Below are positions 48,742-59,900 of a stretch of DNA of 64,000 bases, one piece after another (position 1 is the stretch's first letter; every line of letters begins with the position of its first letter). Where the stretch lies: assembly GCA_002633005.1 (NCBI GenBank), contig NMRA01000421.1, positions 272,542 to 336,541 of the forward strand. The letters are read 5' to 3'. Source of the DNA: Phoronis australis (lineage: Eukaryota; Phoronida; Phoronidae). The notes under the pieces were generated by a model. It did no database searches and was not told where the DNA came from. It saw nothing but the letters and a program-made list of their open reading frames with translations. The translations under genes were made by a program, and so were the position numbers.

Positions 48742-51700
48742 TCAATATGGTTTGAATTTCCTTTGAGCTTTCATTAGCTCTATTTTCTGTTTGTCTTCCT
48801 CAAACTGTTTGCGAAGTTCAGCGATGTCTGCAAAGCAAAACGTATGTTGTTAGTTCAGCAATTTGTGTAAAGACGGGTTATATTGAAAATGAGAGCAAGA
48901 CTAAAAAGGTTAAAGGTCAGTTTGCGGCCATAAGGTTAGCGTAAAATTGAGGACAAGTTCATGTAATCACTTTATTATGCCTAGTACATGAGTGCAATAC
49001 CATGAATATAAATCGGCTGTTACGGTAAACTTCATTATTGTTAAATTTTTTAAGCAAGTCATATTCATGAGATGAACATTTATTGACTTATACCAAGGTC
49101 AATATGTTAATTTTCCCACCCCAAAATGATCCGAGGCTTAGTCGAGGTAATTAAGATGACTTCGTTTGAAACTAGCAAGTTGACAGAATGTCAATGAGAA
49201 TTGTTTTATGAATGATTACATCTGTTAAGTAATTCACGGGACGAGGATTTTGCTTGTATGTCATCACTTGTTCAGTTGGTCAGCTACTAGCTTTTCAATC
49301 AAATTTGTTTGGAGATTTTGAAAAAAAACTTGCACGAGATGCTTGTTACTGACAAAAAAAAACAATCACATTTTGGGAAAGATGCCATGTTTTGCAGTCA
49401 TATAACGGATGTTTTTAAGGCAAAACAATCGACAAACATCATTTGGTTACATCATTGCAATCGCAAGTTGTGTGTCAGTCCCCTCAGCATGCACGCGCTG
49501 AAGTCTGCGCAAATGAATGTTACAGTGAAGTAATCGTTCGGGTTAACGCCCTGGGCGGTTAAATTGGCGAACCCAAAAAATCGGGGGAGGGCGGTTAACC
49601 GAGCAGTGGGCGGTTAAATCGAAAATCCACCTAAAGTGGGGGATGGGCGGTTAACCGAACATGGGTGTTTATTACGACAGTCAACCGCCCTGGGCGGTTA
49701 ATCTTACCTGGCGATCTAAATCATGACACGACACTCATACTGGGAACGCGTAGCCCTTTTCAAGGAGCTTTATCGTCACGTCGCCAAATGACTGTGAAAA
49801 CATCATAACAGCGGATGATCCCAAGAAAGATTCTCTTGCCCTCAGATTAGTCATTCACTATTAAATTTACAAAATTGCTGAGTAATAACCCCGTGCCNTT
49901 TTATCCTTTGTGAATTAGCATGTTGAAAGGAATTGTGATGCCTTGATGGAGATTTGCATTCACCCACTGATTTACACTTTGCGATTATTCAAAAACCACT
50001 GTTACCTCAGAATAAGGACATAAAAAGGAGTAAAAGATTTTTAAGTTCAGTGATGTGCAGTGATTAAGTAGTGACTTGCAAGCACGTATATTCTTGTATC
50101 GAATTGCCATCAGATCTCCAGAGCTTCAAAAAAATTTTTTTAAAGAATTAAATTGTAGATGCCATAGCACCTGGTCCAGTCGATATGAAAGTATGAGCGA
50201 AAAACTGATGACTTCAAAATATTGACCACTGGTGATTTTAAAACTTCATAATTTGTCCAAACAATAACACTTACGTTCTCTTTTTGAATCCCGTAACTGG
50301 AAAGTGTAAAAGTCAAGTAACTCCTGCAACAGAAAGAAACCTCATGGTAACTAGTCAACATCCAAATACAAGAATACGTTAGTGACCCATTGAAATGAGC
50401 TGTTCTGATACACCGTGACAGTTTTTTCTTTGTAGAACAAATGTTCAGTGCCACCTACAGTGAGATCACCTGGCTGCCTCGGGTGAAAGTTAGCTGGGCA
50501 TATAACTATTGTCAAAGTGAATTGAATGAATTAGGTACTAGTCCACCCAGTTGTACACACCTTGGTGTATGCTATGTGCTCAGTTAATTTTCACTTGTGA
50601 CTTCATAGTTCTGTCTGCACTGAGCCCAGTCAGACCCGTTAAAAGTTAACAATAGATACAAGAAGACAATGCAAATTTGCCTTCCAACGTAATTAAAGGC
50701 AAACAGTAATAATGTTTTGGTGTTAATTGAAACACCATGAGAGAGAGAGAAACACTTATATTTAGATTAAGTTAAAATAATACAATGTTTAAATAATTCG
50801 ATTTCCATTAGGAAGCCTTCTAAAGGCTAATAAGAAGGTCCCTGTACAAAATAAATAAATGAAAATGCAACAATCATTAGGAATAGGTGAGGAAGCCATA
50901 TATATAACATACTTAAGAAAACAAAGTGAATTAGCGCTGAAAACAACCGACACGCCAGGAACCAAGAAGTGGACTGGCGCAGCTCAGGAGATTTTGGGTA
51001 TACAATTAGATACTGTTACATATGAAGCAATTGGAAACATGACAAACTGGATCGTAGTTGCTAATAATAAAATTGGGTAAGCACCTGGAGAATGCTTGCA
51101 TGATGAGAAGAAAAAACAGTAGCCACCTTGCTAGGCCCAACAACAAGTAATGATACACAGACACAGTCAGTTACAGGGGAGTAACAACAGACTAGACTAA
51201 CAATGACAACCTGTGGTGTGTCAGTGGCCTATTGAGCCTGGGCTTGCACTAATTGATGTGTTGAGCCTCACGAATTTTCAGCTCTTTTGTTGTTTGTGCT
51301 TGGTCTATTACAGCAAAGTCATTGAAAAAGCATTGCTCGTAACAATGATTGGAGCTCTGCAGATGAATATTAATATGTGAACTTCTGTCATGATTTAGAA
51401 GTTCCCTGGTTCGGGTTATCAAATGGCGAATACAATTCGCCTAAATAACTGGACCACATCCATCACAGATAAATTTCTACACTATCCTGGACCGAAGACC
51501 CATAGGAATTCTGTTTTCTTTTTTTCTTCTGATGGAGTTTCAATAAACGCCAAAACATGTCAAGTCAGTTTAAATCTGTCGTTCTTATTAACATATGCTG
51601 CTACTTGCCATGATGGAGAAAAGGTAATAATGAGTAAAACACAAACAATGGTTCACACGAAAAGGTTTCAAAAAAGCAAGCATGATTTGGCACTTACCAT

Positions 51701-54700
51701 GATTACAACTAAACAGATGTTTGGCACTATCACACAACTAAACAGCACAGCAGAAATGTTCTGTTATACATGGCACTGCAGCGGGCCTTCTCCACATTGG
51801 TTAAATTATAAATGGATCGTGACAAATGACAAATAAATAAAAATGAAATGCCCCCACCATATTTTTATAGCAGTGGATCTTAATGTTTTTCGTCCGCTAA
51901 TTAAACACAATAACGTATGCAAGAACATAGCGAAATGTAGCGAGTATATCACTTTAGTTTGTGACAAAGTAAATTATTCATCTAATCAACACTACACATC
52001 CAAAATAACTGGACAAAATGGCATTGAATTACCCATCATGATGACGGACCACAAGCAGAATTCCCCGTCATGACAGAAACGGTTGAGTGCAGGTGGAATT
52101 CACCATCAGAATGGCTAGTCCTGATGGGTCACTACTAACTGCCACAACTGAGAAATGGAATTTTGTCCAATACATTTCTTGTAACTAGAAGAGTACAGTT
52201 GGGAATGACTACACAAAATTAGGAAAAGTTGCATAGTACTTCTTTGATTCTGATACACAGTTAAACGACCAACAATTATTCTTTAACATTACCCTTTCTC
52301 GCCTCTTTTTCTTCTCCCTATTCAATATTCTCTGTTCATGCGCCTCTGTCCGAGGGATCCCTTTATTCTTCCCATGCCGAGTCACTGTGACCCAGCCTTC
52401 ATCATCAGCCACTCCCTCAAGCTCTTTGGCCCTTTGCTTTTCCTAGAGTATCATGAAAATAAAATTGTATGCTCACGTATTCATCCTAATTATTGAAATT
52501 ATACGACACAATTATCAATCAATGTTCAAATGTATTTTGAAATCAACTAATTCAAATCCAAATAAAAAGTTGTCAAATCCACTGCAGTGGCTATACCCCC
52601 TCTTCAGTCCGAGAGGCAAACTTCAATTATCACTCTTGCAAGCATGTTGACAATTGGATTTGTGTGAAATGATAGTAGTGAAGACAATGCTGTGAGGAAT
52701 GTTGATGGAAAGAGCCCACTAGAGACATCTGGTGAGTACTACTCTTGTATGGTATGATGGACTAGTGATGTCACAACTGTCACCTAGCTAACATTGCAGA
52801 CATGCACATATTCAATTACACAGGAGAACACTGTCAAAAGTTTTAAAGGAGCAGCAAACCAGCTTTCTGTAATAAAAATTGACTTAGACAATTTACCATT
52901 ATAAACAGGTTGCAACATGTTCTTTAATCAAATGAGACAAGATTTTTAGGTTTGGGAAAACTTTAAGTTCACTGCTAACAACCAGACTTAATAGGCTGGA
53001 ATGTCATGACAGGTCATTTTATACACTAAGCAACAACACTAGCATCAACAAACCGTCAGCTCTACACAAGTCCAGAAATCTTGCCTATTCTCAGTCCCGT
53101 AAATCTTATGAGCAGTTTTATAACAGTAAATGATCTAAATCAAAAGTTAAGTTACAGACATAAGGTAGGTACACTGTGCCTTTAACTATAAATATTACGC
53201 ATTAACACAGTAAGAAAGGTGACAGAATATACCTCTTCTTCTCTCTTGTCAAACTCCACCATGTATTGGTCTATTTCTTTCTGTAATTCTTCCTGGTCTA
53301 TCAAGTGATCCTTGTATTGTTGACACCACTCTGGGGAAAAACAAACTGGTCTCATCGCCAATCAAACTAAAGCGCATCAGTAACACTTTACAAGCTCTAT
53401 TGCAAACTTGAAAACGATATTCAGTAAGAGATTTTATCGAGTACGGAAAGATACAGTGAGTGTTCAGTGGACCTCATAGATCTTACTATGGACTGTGCTT
53501 ATGGCACTGGTGTATGTTAAAGCTGGAATGTCACAATCGTCAACTTCAACTTAAGATCAGCCAGGTTCCCAACAAAGAAATATTAAAGGAATTTTTAAGA
53601 CGGCGTCTTTTGTGGGCTTGAAATAGCAGGGTGAAAATTGTACACAGACATTGGATGTTAAGGGTGAAAATTGTATAAAATTAGAGACATTGGATGCTAG
53701 AGGGTGAAAATTGTACACAGATATTGGATGCTACAAAAACCACAGTCTTAGCCTAAAAATTTGTGTTTTTGAGCCAAGCAGAATAGGGAAACTTTACTAA
53801 GAGTAGAACCGCACACACTAGTAAATCTATGACTTGTATAAAATCAAATATATCTACTTAAAAACCTCACAACATTATCATTGCAATTTATCATCTGAAC
53901 TAGAAGAAGCAAACTTTGTGAAAATGCATGAACAACCCGTAATAAAATAATTACTTACTTTTCACACCAGTATATATGGGATTTTCATCTGTTGATAGTA
54001 TGTAAGGCTCACTGAAGTACAGTGACTTGGCTTTTGCAACTGAAGCTGCCTTTTTAAAAACTACATATGCCACCTTAAATCCCTGCAAGAAAGCACAGAA
54101 AACCACAATAACAAATGTGTAATGCATATTAACTTCTTAACCAATCCTGAGCAATTGGGTACCTTAAGTACACAACAAGTCAACAATATATATAGCGGCA
54201 TCCAATATTACAGTTTTGTTAAACTGAACACTGTTGACAGATTATCATACATACTAGTATAGTTGCAATCAACAACTTAAGACCCTTTCCCACCAACTTG
54301 TTCTCAGAACGTCCATACCAGTCTCAACATATTTATGGAACAGCCGGGGACGGGCTGAAATGGACAACTTTGACAAAAACCGATTGGCCAAAATTAGGTA
54401 AAAAAAACAACAAGCATAGTTGTTCTGGTTAGTATCCCAGTTCATTTCAAGACCAGTGCTCTTTGCCTAAAAAACACCTGCTCACGTCAATTCGTGTTTT
54501 TTTGAAGCTGCGCAAAGACATGTAAACCAGGGTAAGCTGAGCGATGAGTAAATATAAACAAGAGCAACGCAGAGCGTTGAAATGCGCCCACGAAAGGATC
54601 GCAAATGGTGTGCTTTTAGGGTTATTTATTTGCATCATAAAAATGGCTACTAGATGGCACAAAAACGTACAATCCATCCAAAAAATGGGAACATGCCATA

Positions 54701-57700
54701 TTTCATAAAAATCTGTCAAGGAACTTCAGAGAAACAATGGAAAACAGAATAAAATGAAATTGCCACTAGTGGGCAGTGTCTGTTGGATCCGCCTGAAAGT
54801 CATTGTGCTCTGCTTTTATCTTAATACAGCTATGGGCGCGAAACAAAACAAAAATATTACTAGTAGGAGCCACAGTAGTCAGTCGCCATTATCAAACGTC
54901 CTCTTCATACTGAAAACACTTCAATTTTCAAAACCATCCCTGGAAGAATTTGGTTGACAGAGGGGTGGAAACAGCAAAAATGGCCACCATGTGGTGCAAA
55001 ATACTTCGATTCCATCCCAAAACAGGAGCAAAGCGTCATCTCTTCAATAGATGCCTATATTCAGATGCCTTTGAAGATACAGAGGTAAATGTATAAAGCT
55101 AAAATTGCCACTAGGGGGAACACCAGTGGTCAAATCCGTCTGAAAGTTGTCGTTGTCCGTTGTCAACATCATAGAAATATCCTTGCTAAATTAAGTAAAG
55201 ATCCTGCAAACTGTTTAGGAAATACAGCCATGAGCGTAAAAAAAACTAAAAACTGGAGGCGCCACAGTAGTCAAAGTCGTCCGAAAATCATCGTCAGCCG
55301 TTCACTTCATAGCTAAAACATACATGCCAATTTTCACAATTATCCTGAAAGTGGTTTGGTTGATAGATGAGTGGACACCAAAAAACAGACTCGAAAACAG
55401 TAAAAATGGCCACTAGGTGGCGCAAACTAGGTCGAATCCATCTGAAAATGGAGAGATAGCGTCACATCATTAACAGGTGCCTGTATGCCAAATTTTATGA
55501 AAATACGTTGAGGACCTTTGAAGATACAGAGGTAAACATAAAAAAATAAAATTGCCACGAGATGGCACACCAGTACTCAGATCTGTCCTAAAGTCTTCAT
55601 CCTGCATTACTAACGTCACATGAATACACTTACTAAATTAAGTAAAGATTCTGCAAACCGCTTAGGAGATACAGCCATAGGCGCAAAAAAACAAAATTGA
55701 CACTAGGAGGCACCACAATAGTTGAAGTCGTCGGAAAACCATCATCAGCCATCCACTTCATAGTAAGAACATACATGACAATTTTCGCAATCATCCTTTG
55801 AGCGGTTTAGTTGATGGAGGGACGGACCCCAAAAAACAGACTCGTAAACAACAAAACTGGCCACTAGGTAGCGCAAAATACCTTGAATCCATCCGAAAAC
55901 GAAAGGATAGCGTCACCTCATTAATATATGCCTACGTGCTAAATTTCATGAAAATCGGTTGAGGACCTTAGAAGATACAGAGGCAAACATAAAAAATTAA
56001 AATTGCCACTAGGGGGCAAAGCGGTACACGGGTCGGTCCGAAACTAGTTGCTCTCTGTCGTCAACCCCATAGGTTCACACCTGCCAAATTTCTATAAGAT
56101 CCTACAAGGGGTTTAAGAGATACAGCCACAGACGCCGGACGACGGACGCTGGATGCCCAGACAGAGATGACGACAATAAAAACAAATCCCGCATCATTTT
56201 TCCTCATCTCGGGCAGATTTTTTGTTTTGAAAAAGTGAGCACCTAAAAATACAGCACCACTGACTCGATTTTCAAAAAAGACCAGAAGCAGTTAAGCTTC
56301 TTTTTGACTTTATACGATGTTTAGTCACGTTCCTTTTTCTTTTATTAGATTTCTGAAAAGCATTCAACTGCACAAGACTGGCTGCCTACCTCTATTGGCT
56401 TGTTCTTTTGGAAAAACTTGCTCTCTTCAACAGACTCCGATGACGACGGGGTCTTTTGTATGATCACATTCTTCACTGCACCGCAGTCAGAAAAGAGTCG
56501 TTGAAGGCACTCCTGAAAAAACAAAAATAATAATCATTTGACAAATCAGCGCTAAATGAGTCATGGTCAACATATTCACAAATGTCTACATGTTATTATC
56601 ATGAATGCCTGCAAACTGCATTATGAAAACACAATCCAGAAAACAGACCCTGGTCATTTCATAACCAATTGGCATTCATATTTTCCTTCCATTTAGGTAT
56701 AGCCTTTCCAAGATGACCAATTAATTTTATCAGAAGGCAATACATATTGCAACAATTCTTCACCTATTCAGCATAAACATGGTGCACAAATGAACTTTTG
56801 TAGAATTTCTCAAAAAAAGATTAAGAAAATTGTAGTCTATTATCAGATTGAATCAAACTGTCAACAATTGGTAAAGATTCCATAACTTGCAACGAGGTGG
56901 TCAGTCTTTGGAATGACAGAAAATTTTGCCAGTTATTTTCAGGCAAAACAACTGAGGAACTACCAATGAACGTTGAACAAGAGCAATGAGGAGCATTAAA
57001 ATGCGCCCACGACTGCTCCGCAAACGGTGTTACATCTAGGGGTATTTATTTGTATAATAATAAAAACTGGCCAACAGGTGGCACAAAATACATTGAACCA
57101 AAATCCAAATATGAGAAGGTGTCAGCATCTCCCAAAACTATTTGCCAAATTTATAAAAATCTGTCAAAGAACTCCAAACACACAAAGGCAAACGTAAAAA
57201 AACTGCCATTAGGAACCACATCAATAGGCGAATCTGTTCATCTGCTATCAAGTTAATAGGAATACAATTGTAAAATTTCGAAAACATCTTGCAAGGGATT
57301 TAAGAGATTCAGCCGTTAATGCGAATGTTTTTTTCTACTGAAAAAGCAAAAGCACTGAAGGTGCACTTGCCAAATGTCACTTCTTGGAAATTCACGTTTC
57401 GTACGACAATCAGCAGCTAACATTCACATCTGGTATAACACTTCAGCAGTATGAAGCTTATGGTGAGAACATAACCATTTTAAGCTATGAAACATTCTAG
57501 ATAAAAACTTTGAAGTTTATGTTGTCATGTGACTATAGCTTTTTTGTGCATTTCGATGACCACTCTAATAGAAACACAAAGCAAGGCTACAGAAACAATA
57601 ATTTGCAAAATTTTATTCGAAATAACAGAATTATCAAAACTATGACCATGCAGATTCACAAACCTGATTACAATAAGGTGGTACATTGACTACAAATAAA

Positions 57701-59900
57701 GTTTTGTCTTTCGGCTTGCTATAATCTGTATCAGACTTGACACTGTGTTCTTTAACATACAGATAATGTCCAGCCTTGCTCCGTTTACTAAAGCGGACAG
57801 GTAGCACTGAAATGGAATAAGCACAGTGAACGTTACATGTTGTCCTGCGTTACAACTTCTACATTACATGTTGTCCCACGTTACGTAGTTCTACGTTACG
57901 TGTTGTCCAACATTACATACTTCTACATTACATGTTGTCCCACGCACGTTACATATTTCTACGTTACATGTTGTCCCGATTTACAACTTCTACATTACGT
58001 GTTTTCCTGCGTTACAACTTCTACGTTATGTGTTGTCCCATGTTACATACTGCTACAACGTTACGTGTTGTCCTGCGTTACATACTTCTACAAAGGCCCT
58101 TGTAGTGTTATCTTTGAAACTCGTGGTTTTGGATCATGTTTTGGGGGAGGAACCCTTTGTTTTGGTTCTTTAATACACCAAGTCAGCACTCCTAATTAAA
58201 CTGGACCAAATGAATAGCATCAATTCACCGAGAAAATCCATAACCGCTAACTTCAAATCACCCCATTTGAAGTTTGCAACCTCTGTCTGTCCCAGTTAGC
58301 ACTGTGTAGTGCTTTGCCATATTCACAATGGTAGAACCCTTCGAACAATGAAAAAGGTGAATTGTTAGCAAGTACTTTTGTCTGAAATTGGTGAAATTTT
58401 ACTACATAAAATGGCTGCTTCATGCCTCATAAAAGATGATAAAATTGATTCCTCCAGCATAAACAATCAATGAACTTTACACAGTGATAAGACAGGGTTG
58501 AATATAGGATAACCTAGAGGCCCTGAGGGCAACCGTAATGATAGCCTTTTGTCACCTCAATTTTTGGTGTTATTCCAATCCAAGCAACACATTGACGTAT
58601 GTGCTAATTAAAAAAATTTGAAGACCTATCAGTTGACAAGCTTAGTCTTCGCACCAGTATCAATACCGTGAATTTGTAGTTCCGGGTGTGGAGTAGTTGA
58701 ATAAAGGCCTCTCTAAATCATTTCCCAAAAAGAATTGCCTACTGACCAATTGCTTTGGATGCTTGACCCACACACCAATGGCTCAAGTTTGACACCGGCT
58801 GTGGACAAGGGACTTTGGTGTCCAACTAAAGCAAGACCCATGAGACCAAAATCTTTTTCAGCTCACTCTTTCACACATCTGAATCTGTACCAGGAGGGGC
58901 CTGAAACTTATGTTCTCAGTTAATGAGAACATGTTTCAGCACAGGTTGATTTACATTAGTGTTTTATCTACTAATCAACTAAATAACAGGCCCGGTTTTC
59001 ATTTACTGCAGGGTTCTCTAAATAAGGAACCGTTATATCAAACCAGGGCTCAAATTACAGGAACTTGCTGAAATTTGGGCCCTCGTGCACAAGTATAATG
59101 GTGTATAAATATAAAGCTTTGTCGGCAATAGTCTGATACAATGTGCCCGTATTTTGAGAACCAGTTTAATGCCCGTTATTCAGTGGAGAAAACTGGTTCT
59201 CAAAATTCGGGCACGTTATATCACACCATTACCGCTTTGTCATTAAAAACTACTTCCTTGAGTAGGCTAAATTGGTTACCAGTGCTAAAAAATTGTTGTC
59301 CTACCATTATCCTGCTGCTAAAATTGTGGCACAATCTTATGCTTTCACTTTCAGCGTCGTAAAATAGGGTGTCACAAATTGACTAATTTTTTCTCTTCAA
59401 TCGTCTTCCACAAGGTTGTACACACACCCACCCACCCACCCACCCACCCACCCACACACACACACACACACACATGTAAGTATATGCATATCACAACAGA
59501 ATACTGGATTTCGTTTCACATCGTAAAAGTTTTTAACGCTAAATATTTTGCTTCTGCAAAGCTNTGCGCAAAAGGTATTTGTAACAACGTGACTTTGATG
59601 GTTTAGTCGGTGCGAGGCATAATTCGCCGAAAAGCTTCCGGCGTACAGAGCGCCTATAGCCTCTACATCGCCTCTGCTTCGGGCCAACAGAGGCGATGGT
59701 CATTGCCTAATGCACTATGCATGGCGACGTATTCGGTGTGCGAAAGAACGACCAGTAAAAAACAATGAGCAACAATTCATCTGTCCATAATTGACCAAAA
59801 ACTTCAGTTATTAATGGTTATTCTAAGACCTCTATGAAATTTACAAGCAGAAGCGGAGCATTTTACCAGTAAACCCGTTGACAACAACTGCACCGCTCAT
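48742..59900 (-). CDS. RRP7A: Ribosomal RNA-processing protein 7 homolog A (complete, eight coding exons)
   Basis: RRP7A is a nucleolar factor of the small-subunit processome needed for 18S rRNA maturation. Minus-strand coding exons are 59900-59867, 57806-57664, 56512-56390, 54082-53959, 53330-53233, 52442-52293, 50323-50275 and 48827-48742. All phases agree, giving 268 residues (human 280). The 34-base first exon (MSGAVVVNGFT) was accepted because its donor GTAAAA and phase 1 join it to VLPVRFSKRSKAGHYLYV. The RRM-like part begins with TLFVVNVPPYC (47-57) and includes GFKVAYVVFKK. The diagnostic Rrp7 C-terminal part has DDEGWVTVTR (187-196), PRTEA, ELLDFYTFQLRDSKR, and ends QRKFKPY. Introns hold several repeats, including two minisatellites and dispersed-repeat copies. 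It is divergent from NAA60 with about 2.7 kb between starts. Confidence 0.96.
49539..49705. repeat. Cluster of GGGCGGTTAA motifs in RRP7A intron 7
   Basis: GGGCGGTTAA occurs five times (about 49553, 49589, 49608, 49645, 49692). The last forms the perfect palindrome AACCGCCC-T-GGGCGGTT, and an almost identical CGCCCTGGGCGGTTAA opens the cluster. It may be a small palindromic element of about 155 bp or a local binding-site array. Confidence 0.7.
53629..53733. repeat. Three-unit tandem repeat in RRP7A intron 4
   Basis: AGGGTGAAAATTGTA followed by ...GACATTGGATG repeats three times with unit lengths near 40 bases. Confidence 0.75.
54558..56180 (-). repeat. Longest copy of the CCACTAG-motif dispersed repeat, in RRP7A intron 3
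   Basis: Reverse orientation relative to 18040-19140. It begins AACAAGAGCAACGCAGAGCG and ends near GACGACAATAAAAAC. It is built of about four diverged internal units, each with a CCACTAG-like core, a CTTCATAG...ACATACATG block and a GAAGATACAGAGG block. Motif examples: CCACTAGGTGGCGC at 55410-55423 and CCACTAGGGGGCA at 56006-56018. It appears to have landed in an older element with TTCTGGT ends (54422-56296), a short intact relative of which is at 63602-63879. Confidence 0.8.
57000..57330 (-). repeat. Short truncated copy of the dispersed repeat, RRP7A intron 2
   Basis: Starts with AATGCGCCCACGACTGCTCC after CAAGAGCAATGAGGAGC and continues through a diverged GGCCAACAGGTGGCAC core to GGGATTTAAGAGATTCAGCCG. 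It is the most diverged copy in the window. Confidence 0.65.
57829..58092. repeat. About 33-bp minisatellite in RRP7A intron 1
   Basis: Units resembling ACGTTACATGTTGTCC plus CACGTTACATACTTCT repeat about eight times with variable length. The array begins about 23 bases upstream of the exon 2 acceptor (exon starts at 57806), unusually close to a splice site and branch-point region. Confidence 0.88.
59419..59474. repeat. CCCA/CA microsatellite in RRP7A intron 1
   Basis: A run of CCCA units followed by CA dinucleotides. Confidence 0.95.

Noticed and set aside
51423-51836. 137-codon plus-strand open frame in RRP7A intron 6
   Set aside because: No recognisable domain, no splice or promoter context, and AT-rich intron composition; a chance frame or old repeat.
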